This document shows, one piece after another, positions 14,865 through 23,508 of a stretch of DNA of 38,865 bases. Below the pieces are notes generated by a model. That model was not told where the DNA came from, ran no database searches, and was given only the letters and a program-made list of their open reading frames with translations. The DNA is taken from assembly GCF_016902345.1 (NCBI RefSeq), contig NZ_JACJLR010000033.1, positions 1-38,865 on the forward strand. Direction: 5' to 3'. The stretch is from Mediterraneibacter glycyrrhizinilyticus. GTDB taxonomy: Bacteria; Bacillota; Clostridia; Lachnospirales; Lachnospiraceae. Position numbers and translations under genes: made by a program. Positions within the stretch are counted from its first letter, which is position 1, and the number at the start of each line of letters is the position of its first letter.

Positions 14865-14951
14865 ATCTGACTCTCCTTTTCTCAACTCGATCACTGTGTT
14901 CATCATTTAATAAAAGGGTACTCTTAAAGGTGTCCTATATAAATACCACAT

Positions 14952-14979
14952 CAAAAAAAAGGTGCGGAAATCCGCACCT
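14952..14979 (-). terminator. Terminator of the 187-residue hypothetical gene
   Basis: On the minus strand AGGTGCGGA pairs perfectly with TCCGCACCT around a 2-nt loop, followed by a run of seven to eight T. It begins 3 nt after the stop codon. Confidence 0.85.
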
Positions 14980-14982
14980 CTG

Positions 14983-15546
14983 TTATTCTATCAGACCATT
15001 TTCATAGATATCATTGATCACTGCCTGGGCGCGTTCCATTTCTTTTTTCTGTATGATCGCCTCCCTGTCGCTCAGGATCGCAAGCATCTCATCCACCAGG
15101 TCTTCGATCCTGGGATCTGTCACCCGGTACAGGTATCCCAGCATCCTGGTAGCCGTGTAGTCCGTGTTCATATGTTTATATGCGATCTCCGCACAGAATT
15201 CTTTCGGATATCCTTTGCTCAGCAGCAGCCTATATAGTTCATCTGTTCTCTCTGACGCCATCTTCTTTACACCTGCACTTTCTCGAATCGATACTGTTGC
15301 TTTATATCCGGGTATTTTTGTCTGTATTTCCTCTTCCTCCTCGTCTGCTCCCGGTTCTGTATCCGGTACTGTATCCGGCTCCGTGTCCAGTTCTGTGTAC
15401 TCCTCTTTATCCAGAGAGATCGGTACCCCGGATTTCCCGGTGATATGCACTCCGCCATACCAGGTCCCCTCCGTCTCAAAGATATCTCCGACCTCGTATT
15501 CTGAGCTGTACTCATCATTCTTTTTTATGATCCTGATCTTACTCAT
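14983..15546 (-). CDS. Uncharacterised two-domain protein with acidic linker
   Basis: A 187-residue soluble protein I do not recognise. Residues 1-52 form a small, probably beta-rich domain (MSKIRIIKKNDEYSSEYEVG, TWYGGVHITGKSGVPISL). Residues 53-75 are a low-complexity acidic linker with TEPDTVPDTEPG and five glutamates in a row. Residues 95-187 are helical (DELYRLLLSKGYPKEFCAEI, YTATRMLGYLYRVTDPRIED, ending NDIYENGLIE). The helical part resembles conserved Lachnospiraceae hypotheticals in style only. It has GGGAGG 9 nt before the ATG and its own terminator. The methyltransferase gene ends 63 bp upstream of it on the same strand, so the two may be cotranscribed. Confidence 0.7.
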   Translation of the reverse strand: MSKIRIIKKNDEYSSEYEVGDIFETEGTWYGGVHITGKSGVPISLDKEEYTELDTEPDTVPDTEPGADEEEEEIQTKIPGYKATVSIRESAGVKKMASERTDELYRLLLSKGYPKEFCAEIAYKHMNTDYTATRMLGYLYRVTDPRIEDLVDEMLAILSDREAIIQKKEMERAQAVINDIYENGLIE

Positions 15547-15608
15547 TTTTGTTCATCCTCCCTGATAATACGGATGCCCGCCATCCGCTCTGCTGTTTTC
15601 CTGCGGAT

Positions 15609-16205
15609 TCAGACCGCACCGCATTCAAATATCATGATCCTCTCCCTCTCATCTCTTCCCTCAAACAGGTCCCCGCACCCGATCTCATCCAAAAATGTCA
15701 GCTCATCTACCGTCATCAGAAACGAAACATACTCATCCGACGGATAGTAGAAAAACAAAAGGATCTTCCTCGGAATCTCATAATAGGACTCAAGGATCCG
15801 GCTCATCACCTTCTGCAGGAGTTCAATGGAAAACGGGTTAAAAAAATAGATCCTGTCCACGTTTTCCGGTACCGAAAAATGTTCTGCATCTGCCTCTTCA
15901 AAAGCTGTCCGCCCGGAAGAGACGGCTGTCTTCTGGTTGACCACTGCCTTTTCATAGATCCGTTTGTCATACTCAACACCAATGGACCGGCACCGGGTCT
16001 GCCAGGACAGAAAAAAGTCCGCTCGGCCTTTGCCGCAGCCATAATCCAGGAGGGTATTTCCTTTTCGTATATAGCCGGAATCCGCAAGGCGTTCCAGGAC
16101 CGGATAGGGCGTCGGCTCATAGGGATACCTGTACTGATCTGAGTTGGAATCGTCCCTCCCGGATGTCCTGATTCGCAGTAATCTGTCCCATTGTTCTTCA
16201 TTCAT
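15609..16205 (-). CDS. Class I SAM-dependent methyltransferase-like protein
   Basis: A 198-residue soluble protein. Motif I is LLDYGCGKGRADFFLS (residues about 52-67), followed by an acidic SAM-ribose position in IGVEYDKRIYEKA, an EEADAEHF adenine-loop region, and FFNPFSIELLQKVMSR as the motif IV/V strand. Its small size and lack of a target-recognition region speak against a DNA methyltransferase; it looks like a small-molecule or rRNA-type enzyme, with substrate unknown. A GAAAGGA lies upstream with rather long spacing. It precedes the 187-residue unknown on the same strand. Confidence 0.8.
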   Translation of the reverse strand: MNEEQWDRLLRIRTSGRDDSNSDQYRYPYEPTPYPVLERLADSGYIRKGNTLLDYGCGKGRADFFLSWQTRCRSIGVEYDKRIYEKAVVNQKTAVSSGRTAFEEADAEHFSVPENVDRIYFFNPFSIELLQKVMSRILESYYEIPRKILLFFYYPSDEYVSFLMTVDELTFLDEIGCGDLFEGRDERERIMIFECGAV

Positions 16206-16273
16206 TTCTGACTAAATTCCTTTCAAATTGGTCAAAATCCAATACCATAAATATATCTGCAGCATCATTTTCA

Positions 16274-17041
16274 TTATACTGCGTTTTTCAGAAACTCTCT
16301 GACCAGCTCCGCCATCTCCTCCGCCCGGGAAAGAATCAGAGGATGCGCTCCGCTGTCATAGATCTTATAGCTGACATAAGGATTCTTTTCATGCAGTCTC
16401 CTGCATTCTGCCTCCATATCATTTGCGAGCATCTCGTCTTTGCGGCTGACCGTGATCAGAAGGGGGACCTGTATCATCTCGATAGGGCTTCGAAACAGGC
16501 GTACATGATTTTTCTCGTAGTTTACCAGCACCTCGGTATCCAGATCGATCACGGTTTCCCAGTCTTCTCCCTGGCACCATTCATAAAATCCCCGTGCCTG
16601 TTCATCTTTTTTTGCGGCTGTCCTCTCCCTGATGATTTCCTCTCCGAAGCCTTCCGGCAGGGTACTACCGTCAAAACTGTCTGCCACAACTTTACGGAAA
16701 AGTTCCGGTGCTTCCAAAGCCGCATTGATCGCAGCGTAGGCTCCGCCGCTGGTCCCGATCAGATTTACCTTATCACAACCCAATGCCCTGCACAGTCCCA
16801 CGATCTGATGCCCCTGGTCGATCCACAACTCCTCCGGAAAAGAACTGACACGATCCGACTTTCCATTCCCCAAAAAGTCCATCAAAACTGCTTTCATTTC
16901 TTCCTGATAAAGAGGGAGTATAAACTCAAACATTCTGGAAGAAGCAGTATTTCCGTGAAGAAAGATGCACGGCTCACCCTCAGAATTTCCGGTTTCTCTG
17001 TAAAAAATCTGTTTCCCATTACAATAAGTAAAGTACGGCAT
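16274..17041 (-). CDS. Alpha/beta hydrolase
   Basis: A 255-residue protein with the alpha/beta hydrolase plan. The oxyanion-hole CIFLHGNTASSRMFEF comes near residue 26, the nucleophile elbow GTSGGAYAA near residue 98, a helical cap follows, and the catalytic histidine lies in DSGAHPLILSR near residue 233. There is no signal peptide, so it is cytosolic. GAGGAGGG sits just before the start. Esterase, lipase or other hydrolase activity cannot be told apart. It stands between the methyltransferase and the MerR regulator, all on the minus strand. Confidence 0.88.
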   Translation of the reverse strand: MPYFTYCNGKQIFYRETGNSEGEPCIFLHGNTASSRMFEFILPLYQEEMKAVLMDFLGNGKSDRVSSFPEELWIDQGHQIVGLCRALGCDKVNLIGTSGGAYAAINAALEAPELFRKVVADSFDGSTLPEGFGEEIIRERTAAKKDEQARGFYEWCQGEDWETVIDLDTEVLVNYEKNHVRLFRSPIEMIQVPLLITVSRKDEMLANDMEAECRRLHEKNPYVSYKIYDSGAHPLILSRAEEMAELVREFLKNAV

Positions 17042-17174
17042 AACTTCCCTCCTCAGATTTTTCTTTCTGTCTATGTATCGCTTTTATGCAAAGTATAACC
17101 CATTCTCAAGGTAATGACAACACTGTCACAAGAGAAGAAAAAAGAGAGCCTGATAAAACACAGGAATACCAGAT

Positions 17175-17218
17175 ACAGAAAGTCCCGGAAGCGCAGGACC
17201 ATCTGCTGCTCCCGGGAC
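17175..17218 (-). terminator. Terminator downstream of the MerR-family regulator
   Basis: On the minus strand GTCCCGG (17218-17212) pairs with CCGGGAC (17188-17182), with additional GCAG/CTGC pairing inside, followed by TTTCTG. A second weak stem, CCTG/CAGG, with a T-rich tail lies further on. Confidence 0.5.
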
Positions 17219-17258
17219 ACCGCCAGGCAGGCCACTCTCCCGCAGGTCACTCCATACT

Positions 17259-17269
17259 CCCCCCCCCCC
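17259..17269. repeat. C11 homopolymer tract
   Basis: Eleven consecutive C in the intergenic space between the MerR-family stop (17307) and its terminator. It is outside coding sequence and could vary in length without coding effect. Confidence 0.8.
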
Positions 17270-17306
17270 GCACACCCGGTTCAGAGGACTGCCGTTCTCT
17301 GTTCGA

Positions 17307-18131
17307 TCATTTTCCCTCTGGACCTTCTGCTTTTTCTCTCACCGGAAAATATACTTCCGTCTCCCAGTCCTCCGGTGCCAGATCATCCCGGAATGACTTC
17401 GTGTAGATGTCATACGGCGCGCCGTCCCATGAATATCCGTTTTCCTCGATCCAGGCAGTCAGTGCGCCATAAGCATCTGACAAAGAAGCATACGCTCCTC
17501 TGTGGACTGTCATGGCGCAGAGCTGCTTTTCCATGATCCGGTCCGCTTTCTCCTTTTCCCGAATTCCGAGGACCAATTCAACATCCGAACACTCCCGACT
17601 GAATTCTTTGTCATGATATACTGCTCCCACAATCCCATCCGGCGTGAGGTGGTCCTTTGCGATCCGTTCAAACAGCGGGCTGTAATATTTCCCGAACTCG
17701 TCCACACCCATCATCTGACGGTTGGAGAGCAGTATCCGCTCCGGCGCTTCCAAAAGCCGTACCTCGTATTGTTTCTGATATCCCATAATGTCACCTGTCC
17801 TTTCAAAACTCTGCAGATGTCCTGACAGTTCCCTGATCACCAGTTCTGTCTCCTGCTTCTGCATTTCCAGCTTTTCTTTCTGTTGCTGCAGCTTTGAAAA
17901 GAGTACCCGGCTGTCCCTGCATTCAAAGATGCTCCTGACTTCCTCCAGGGAGAATCCATACCGCTTCAGACGACCGATCAGGAGCATACGCTCTACCTGC
18001 TCACGGGTGTAATACCGGTACCCCGTGAATTCATCAACACAGAATGGCTTGAGAAGCCCGATACGATCGTAATGATGCAGCGTTTTTACGCTCACCTGAC
18101 ATATCTTTGAAAATTCTCCGACTGTATACAT
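17307..18131 (-). CDS. MerR-family regulator with GyrI-like effector-binding domain (BmrR/BltR type)
   Basis: A 274-residue protein starting MYTVGEFSKICQVSVKTLHH, the MerR winged helix with Y..YD.IGLLKP and FTGYRYYTREQ. A coiled-coil linker follows (LQQQKEKLEMQKQETELVIR, residues about 83-105). Residues 120-274 form a GyrI/BmrR-type ligand pocket domain (RLLEAPERILLSNRQMM, CAMTVHRGAYASLSDAYGAL, ENGYSWDGAPYDIYTKS). Such proteins sense cationic or aromatic drugs and activate exporters or themselves. An AGGAGG precedes the ATG; the ATG at 18161 has none. The gene has its own MerR-type promoter (18173-18203), so autoregulation is likely. No exporter gene is adjacent. Confidence 0.9.
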   Translation of the reverse strand: MYTVGEFSKICQVSVKTLHHYDRIGLLKPFCVDEFTGYRYYTREQVERMLLIGRLKRYGFSLEEVRSIFECRDSRVLFSKLQQQKEKLEMQKQETELVIRELSGHLQSFERTGDIMGYQKQYEVRLLEAPERILLSNRQMMGVDEFGKYYSPLFERIAKDHLTPDGIVGAVYHDKEFSRECSDVELVLGIREKEKADRIMEKQLCAMTVHRGAYASLSDAYGALTAWIEENGYSWDGAPYDIYTKSFRDDLAPEDWETEVYFPVREKAEGPEGK

Positions 18132-18172
18132 GTATTCTCCTCCTGTGTACTCTCTTATCATGATCTGATGTG

Positions 18173-18203
18173 AGTATAAGTCCTGACCTTAGGGGAGAGT
18201 CAA
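18173..18203 (-). promoter_or_regulatory. MerR-type promoter with 19-bp spacer (autoregulatory)
   Basis: -35 TTGACT (18203-18198) and -10 TATACT (18178-18173) are 19 bp apart, the overlong spacing that MerR proteins correct by untwisting DNA. The spacer contains an imperfect dyad (CTCCCCT with AGGTCAGGA), similar to BmrR/BltR-type operators. It drives the merR-type gene itself. Confidence 0.7.
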
Positions 18204-18242
18204 GCAGGGAAATAAAGATTTTTTCTTTTTCCGGATTCTGAC

Positions 18243-21200
18243 CTAGCTGATCTGCCACCGGACATGGCTCCCCTCCTCATCCTTTCTCACGATGAGCTGG
18301 TCTTCGATTTCCTGCTTGAGTTCTGTCACATGGGATATGATCCCGATCAGTTTGGACCCGTTCGCCATATCCTGGAGCACGCGGACCGCTTTGTCTCTGG
18401 AATGGTCATCCAGTGAGCCGAAGCCCTCGTCAATGAACATCACATCCAGATTGACTGACGCCGCGCTCTCCTGGATCTGATCCGCCATTCCCAGGGCAAG
18501 AGACAGGGCAGCCATAAAAGACTCTCCTCCGGACAGGGTCCTCACTTCCCGCTCTTTTCCGGTCACGTTAGAGTATACCATCAGGTCAAGCCCCCGGTTC
18601 TTCCCGACTCCCGCCTGGTTGATATCGCGCATGCGAAGCTCAAACTGACCGGCTGACATCTCCTGGAATCTCCGGTTTGCCGCATACAGAATCCGCTCCA
18701 GATAGTAGCGCTGCACATAAGTCTCAATATCCATTCGTCTGCCAGACACATTTCCGCCCAGAAGATTGCACAGGTCATCCAGCCTCCTGTGCTCTTCCAT
18801 GATCCTGCCCCTTGTCTCCATGACAGGCTCCAGCGCCTGATAAACGCCTGCGTTTTCCCTGTAGTATTCTTTTAGCTCTTCCAGTTTTGCCTGAGCTTCT
18901 TCCATCCGCATTTCTGCGGCATTTTTCGCGCGCTCCAATTCTTCCGGACGAGGTCTCTTCCGGCCGCCGATGGCTGCCTCTGCAGTATGTTTCAGGCTTT
19001 CCGCGGCAGCTTTCTTTTTGCTGTGCTCATCCACTTTTCTCTGAAGGATCTCTGGTTCACTGCGCGGGTATTTCACGGTCAGTTCTTTCCACTCCGCCTC
19101 GGTCAGTTCTTTTTCACCCATGATCTGCTCATAAGCATCCCTTCTCCGGTCCCTTTCTTCCTCCTGTCCGGGAAGTTCTGCGAGATATTGCCGGATCAGG
19201 GTCTCTGCATTCTCCTTCGCTGACTTTGCCTTCTGCTCCGCAGCCCTCGCCTCGCTGTATGCTCTCTCCCTTTTTTGCTTCCCTTCCCGTGCCGAAAGGA
19301 ATGCCGCCTTCGCCTCGATCTCGGTACTGTAGATCCTGGATCCTTCCAGGGACTGCAGGGCTGCTTTTCCTGCCGCAAGCTTCTCCTTTGCCAGAGAGGC
19401 AGTATTTCCCGCTTCATCGGAAACACGCTTTAACTCCTGCTTTTTCGTGTCCACGTTCTGAAGAAATCCCCGGATCTCTCCAAGCGTCCGGACATCTTTT
19501 TTCAGTTTCTGCCCTTCCGTCTGAAGGGAACTCACCCAGGATGACAGCCTGTTCTTCCACAAGGATAATTCCTCTTTCACTTTTCCGCCTGTCTCTGTCA
19601 GGTTTTTATTCCCGCCCTCTTCCTGCTCCGGGATCAGTTCTGCTGCTCTTCCTCTCAGTTCCTCAAGTCCGGAAGACAGATTATTTTCTTTCTCCGTATA
19701 CAGCTCCGAAGCCGCCCGGGACGCTGAAGCCGCTCTTTCCTGAACGCTGCGCAGCCACTCCACTTCTTTCCCCATGGATTCCAGACTCTCCCTGCTCAGA
19801 TCCTTATGCTCCCCTTCCAGTTCACACGGATGGGGATGATCAAGGGAGCCGCAGACAGGGCAGGGTTTTCCCGGACGCAGCTGTTCTCTTGCAAGAAAAC
19901 CGGCCTGTGTGTTAAGGAAGATCCGTCTCAGATTTTCATACTCTCCGTTCTTCCTGTCATAATCCCCGCTTGCCCTGGCGTAATCCGCCCCCGCTCTCAC
20001 TGCTTTCTGCCGCTGAGAGTCTGCTTCCGTCAGAAGGTTTTCAACTCCCTGGATCTTGGAAGCGATCTCCTCTGCTTTGCCGCGCTTTGTCTTCCACTCT
20101 GCAAGAAGGACTTCTGACCTTCCGAGGATTTCCGCCTGTTTTCTCTGCTCTTTTTCCTTTTCCTCCAGATCTTCCAGGCTCTTTCTGGCAGACTCCGAAG
20201 CCTTTTGCGCTGCGTCGGCATCCTTTTCTCTCTGGCTGATCTCCTCCTGCGCAGTCCGGATCTTTTTGAGGATATCCAGTGCCTTCTCCACACGTTCTGA
20301 GACTTTTGTAAAATTCTCTGTTTCCCGGTCGTATAGCTTCTTCTCTTCTTCCTCCTGCTTTTGGGCTGCTCCATAGGACGTTATCAGCCCGGGCAGGATC
20401 TCTTTCTGATCTTTCAGCTTCCGCCTGGTCTCCGCTGCCTGTTTTTCAGAATCCTGAAATCTCTGCCAGAACGCCTGTATCTCATAAGCTGCGGTGATCT
20501 GTCTGCTCAGCCGTTTCATCTCCCTGATCTTCTCTTCTTCTGCTCCGCACTCTGTCAGATCGTTTTGTGCCCGTTCCAGCTCGTCAAACCAGCGGAGGAG
20601 TTCCTTGGCGCTGGTGTATTCCCCGCTTATTTTCAGGAAATCCTGCCGGATCGTTGTGTATTCTTCCGATGCGGCATTTCTCTGTTTCTCCAGTATTTTA
20701 CAGAAGATCTGCAATTTTTCCAGCAGCTGTTCCATATCCACCACAGAGAGCCTGTCCGTCTCAATAATGCGTTTTTTCAGCGTCTTTAATTCCTCACTCA
20801 GGCAGGCAAACGCCTCGTCCCCCGGTCTGGTTTCTCCCATCGTCTCCTGATCCCATGTCGTCCTCAAATGTTCATCATTTACCGGTATCTTCACATGGGC
20901 AGCCTCTGTCTGGCAGATGGTCCGGATCTCCCCGATCTCCTTCTGTTTCTCTTTTCTCCTTCGTCCCAGTTCCTCCACGATCCTGCTGTAAAGCTCCGTG
21001 TGGAACAGCTTCCGGAAGATCACTTTCTTTTCATCTGACTTTGCCCGGAGAAGCTCCATAAACTCCCCCTGGGCGATCATCGCCACCTGCATGAACTGAT
21101 TCTTTGTCAGTCCCACGATCTCTTCTAATTTCCGGTCAGTCTCTTTCTGGGGATACTCCGACCCGTCCGGCATGGTCAGAGCCACCGACTCGCTCTCCTC

Positions 21201-21542
21201 CTTCTCTCCGGTTCCCCGTTTCAGCGGACGGATATGGCGGGGGATACGCCGGACCGTGTATTCCTCCCGGTTCTCTCCGCTCCCTTCTGCAAATGTAAGT
21301 TCCACAAAAGGCTCTATGTCTAGATCCACGAACTGGCTCTGCAGCTCTTTTCCGTCTTTCTTATTTGTTCCGGAGCTTGCCTCTCCGTAAAGAGCGAACA
21401 CGATGGCGTCAAATATGGTTGTTTTTCCTGCCCCTGTGTCTCCGGTGATCAGGAAAAGATTCTGGTTGGTCTCTTCAAAATCAATGACGGTCCGCTTCCC
21501 GTAGGAACCGAACGCCTGCATGGTAAGTCGTAACGGTCTCAT
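18243..21542 (-). CDS. sbcC: Exonuclease SbcCD subunit C (Rad50-like ATPase)
   Basis: A 1099-residue protein starting MRPLRLTMQAFGSYGKRTVI. The N-terminal Walker A is GDTGAGKTTIFDAI (residues 34-47), with Q-loop MQVAMIAQGEFMELL. Long coiled coils flank a zinc hook with CPVC near residue 560. The C-terminal ATPase half has the signature LSGGESFMAALSLALGMAD and Walker B DVMFIDEGFGSLD. With SbcD it opens and degrades hairpins and protein-blocked DNA ends. The start overlaps the sbcD stop by 4 nt (ATGA), so the two are translationally coupled. Length is normal for Firmicutes. SbcCD limits long palindromes, notable given the perfect palindrome at 5463-5519. Confidence 0.97.
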   Translation of the reverse strand: MRPLRLTMQAFGSYGKRTVIDFEETNQNLFLITGDTGAGKTTIFDAIVFALYGEASSGTNKKDGKELQSQFVDLDIEPFVELTFAEGSGENREEYTVRRIPRHIRPLKRGTGEKEESESVALTMPDGSEYPQKETDRKLEEIVGLTKNQFMQVAMIAQGEFMELLRAKSDEKKVIFRKLFHTELYSRIVEELGRRRKEKQKEIGEIRTICQTEAAHVKIPVNDEHLRTTWDQETMGETRPGDEAFACLSEELKTLKKRIIETDRLSVVDMEQLLEKLQIFCKILEKQRNAASEEYTTIRQDFLKISGEYTSAKELLRWFDELERAQNDLTECGAEEEKIREMKRLSRQITAAYEIQAFWQRFQDSEKQAAETRRKLKDQKEILPGLITSYGAAQKQEEEEKKLYDRETENFTKVSERVEKALDILKKIRTAQEEISQREKDADAAQKASESARKSLEDLEEKEKEQRKQAEILGRSEVLLAEWKTKRGKAEEIASKIQGVENLLTEADSQRQKAVRAGADYARASGDYDRKNGEYENLRRIFLNTQAGFLAREQLRPGKPCPVCGSLDHPHPCELEGEHKDLSRESLESMGKEVEWLRSVQERAASASRAASELYTEKENNLSSGLEELRGRAAELIPEQEEGGNKNLTETGGKVKEELSLWKNRLSSWVSSLQTEGQKLKKDVRTLGEIRGFLQNVDTKKQELKRVSDEAGNTASLAKEKLAAGKAALQSLEGSRIYSTEIEAKAAFLSAREGKQKRERAYSEARAAEQKAKSAKENAETLIRQYLAELPGQEEERDRRRDAYEQIMGEKELTEAEWKELTVKYPRSEPEILQRKVDEHSKKKAAAESLKHTAEAAIGGRKRPRPEELERAKNAAEMRMEEAQAKLEELKEYYRENAGVYQALEPVMETRGRIMEEHRRLDDLCNLLGGNVSGRRMDIETYVQRYYLERILYAANRRFQEMSAGQFELRMRDINQAGVGKNRGLDLMVYSNVTGKEREVRTLSGGESFMAALSLALGMADQIQESAASVNLDVMFIDEGFGSLDDHSRDKAVRVLQDMANGSKLIGIISHVTELKQEIEDQLIVRKDEEGSHVRWQIS

Positions 21543-22693
21543 CCCTGATCCACCTCCTGCACAGTATTGATCACGTCGCGGAGGATCTTTTTCTCTTCTT
21601 CATCCGCGTCTTTTAAGAAGGAACAGCATAATTCAAAAGGATCCATCTCCTTCTGAGATACCGTCCCTTTGATATGATCCGCCTTTCTCACCGTCTCCCT
21701 CCGGATCTCCAGAAGATTGGGAAACGCATTTCGTATCCGGTCCTGCATGTCGAAAATATCCAGGTCCACCCGGTCTGTCAGGATCACCGTCACATAGTCA
21801 CCGCATCCTTTCGCCAGCACCTCTTCCAGCTCTCCCTGGATCACGCGGACCTGGCGGAGGGGTTCCAGGGGAAGGGGTGAAATCCTTACGTCCCCTTTGT
21901 GTCCCATTTCCACCATGACGATCCCTTTCTGCTGACCAGCCTCACTGACCGAACAGGCAAGGGGCGTCCCGCAGTAGCGGATGGATTCGCTTCCTACTTT
22001 CATCGGTTTATGGATATGTCCCAGAGCGGCATAGTCAAACCTTTCAAGGATACCTGCGGATACCTGGTCAATGTTCCCTATGGTACGGATCTCCGAGTCC
22101 ATCCGCTCCACCTCATCTGCGTTCTTTCCGGCGGGCAGATAGAACTGATGGCTTACAAGGACATTTCTTTCTTCTTCGTTGATCTGCTCCCGTCCGATCA
22201 GGCGGGTGAGCGTTTCATTGTAGGACAGATTATTGCCATTTTCATCTGTTCCCACGACGCGCTTCACCATGGACGGCTTGACGAACGGCAGAAGATAAAT
22301 ATTTATCCTCCCATATTCATCCGTAAGGACTACTTTTTCTATGAACTCCTCCTCTGTCCGGGGCGGCAGTCCGATCATGTGTACATTCTGCCGGGACAGC
22401 ACGCTGCGGAAGCAGTTGACCCTGGGCCCGCTGTCATGATTCCCGCTGATCAGCATCACAGAAGTATCCGGCAGCGCGCTTGTCAGCCCTGCAATGAAAT
22501 GATCAAACACTTCCACTGCCTCTGCAGACGGGACCGCTTTGTCATAGATGTCCCCCGCGACCACCACCGCGTCAGGCTGTTCCCTGACGGCGAGTTCTGT
22601 GATCTGCCGTAAAATATATTCCTGATCTTCCCGGAGATCACGGTTGATGAGCTTCAGACCGATATGCAGGTCTGAGAGGTGAAAAAACTTCAT
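21539..22693 (-). CDS. sbcD: Exonuclease SbcCD subunit D (Mre11-like nuclease)
   Basis: A 384-residue protein starting MKFFHLSDLHIGLKLINRDL. The phosphoesterase motifs are DLHIG (D8, H10), VVVAGDIYDKAVPS, LISGNHDSG, and the late VLVSHQFY and ALGHIHKP. These coordinate two manganese ions for 3'-5' exonuclease and endonuclease activity. The C-terminal part (DRVDLDIFDMQDRIRNAFPN) is the capping and SbcC-interaction region. AAAGGAGG lies before the start. It is the first gene of the sbcDC pair. Confidence 0.97.
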   Translation of the reverse strand: MKFFHLSDLHIGLKLINRDLREDQEYILRQITELAVREQPDAVVVAGDIYDKAVPSAEAVEVFDHFIAGLTSALPDTSVMLISGNHDSGPRVNCFRSVLSRQNVHMIGLPPRTEEEFIEKVVLTDEYGRINIYLLPFVKPSMVKRVVGTDENGNNLSYNETLTRLIGREQINEEERNVLVSHQFYLPAGKNADEVERMDSEIRTIGNIDQVSAGILERFDYAALGHIHKPMKVGSESIRYCGTPLACSVSEAGQQKGIVMVEMGHKGDVRISPLPLEPLRQVRVIQGELEEVLAKGCGDYVTVILTDRVDLDIFDMQDRIRNAFPNLLEIRRETVRKADHIKGTVSQKEMDPFELCCSFLKDADEEEKKILRDVINTVQEVDQG

Positions 22694-22752
22694 TCGGGAA
22701 TCCTCCTTTGATCTTCTAAATAAATTTCTGCAAAACTCACGGTTTCAATCTC

Positions 22753-23508
22753 TCAAAGAAAAGTAACTGCTGTAACGACGGCACAGAGTGTACTTAACAG
22801 TGTCCCCAGAAGATAGTATTCAGCAAAAACCTGATCTTTTGAAATACGGTCATACCTGGCAATGGATTTCGCAGTGAGCACAAGACCAACCGCAGAATAC
22901 TGCCCAATTGCAATAAAGATGACCATGATGATTCTCTCAAGAGTGCCGATCATTCGTCCTGCATTTCTGTCCGCAACTGCTTTTTCAGGAGGTTTATATC
23001 CAGAAAGAACATTGGCTGTCAAAATATTGGCCGGCTTATGAATGATCAGCAATACAACTGCCCATCTAAGCAATAATTTTTCCGGGATTTCGAATGCATC
23101 GAAAAAAGCGCTTATCCCAGTCCGATATAAGCCAGTGATCTCTATTCTTCCCATCCAAGAGGCAATTCCCATGAGAAGGATCAGATGTAACGCCTGATCT
23201 GCCAAAAATATATTTCGACTGCTTAACACTCCGCTTAGAATCTGATACTTTCCAGAACAGTACCGACATATCACATATTTCATCATGTCGATCACTGCAT
23301 GAGCCAGCGAGAATACAAAAATATACCTCAGCCCGAGTCCCGGCATAAAAAGGAAAAACAATCCCCAGGCACACACTGCATAGATCAAACAGTGATAAAC
23401 AGTCCAGGAAAACTGCTTCTGCTTTCTTTCCGCCATTTTCTGCGTCTGAAAATAAAAATCACCCAAAAGGTGTATACACAGCAAAATCACAAAGTTCGTT
23501 TTAATCAT
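22753..23508 (-). CDS. DUF3307 membrane protein (SatE-like)
   Basis: A 251-residue protein with about six hydrophobic segments. The N-terminal LLCIHLLGDFYFQTQKMAER is the DUF3307 signature (H..GDF..Q), followed by WTVYHCLIYAV and FSLAHAVIDMMKY with conserved histidines in membrane helices. A central LADQALHLILLM and a C-terminal HKPANILTANVLSGY segment follow. Function is unknown. Its start overlaps the SatD stop by 8 nt, giving a conserved SatD-DUF3307 operon; in streptococci the related satD and satE genes are linked to acid tolerance. No ribosome binding site is needed if the two are coupled. Confidence 0.8.
   Translation of the reverse strand: MIKTNFVILLCIHLLGDFYFQTQKMAERKQKQFSWTVYHCLIYAVCAWGLFFLFMPGLGLRYIFVFSLAHAVIDMMKYVICRYCSGKYQILSGVLSSRNIFLADQALHLILLMGIASWMGRIEITGLYRTGISAFFDAFEIPEKLLLRWAVVLLIIHKPANILTANVLSGYKPPEKAVADRNAGRMIGTLERIIMVIFIAIGQYSAVGLVLTAKSIARYDRISKDQVFAEYYLLGTLLSTLCAVVTAVTFL

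Noticed and set aside
15609-16205. Missing DNA methyltransferase partner of the FokI-like nuclease
   Set aside because: The protein is 198 residues, has no DPPY/NPPY plus target-recognition domain, lies 7.5 kb away in GC-rich core sequence, and looks like a small class I methyltransferase.
17259-17269. C11 tract as a phase-variation switch
   Set aside because: It lies after the MerR-family stop codon and outside promoters of either neighbour, so length changes would have no evident effect.
19226-19915. 229-codon plus-strand frame opposite sbcC
   Set aside because: Pro/Ser/Arg-rich antisense shadow of the SbcC coiled coil, not a gene.
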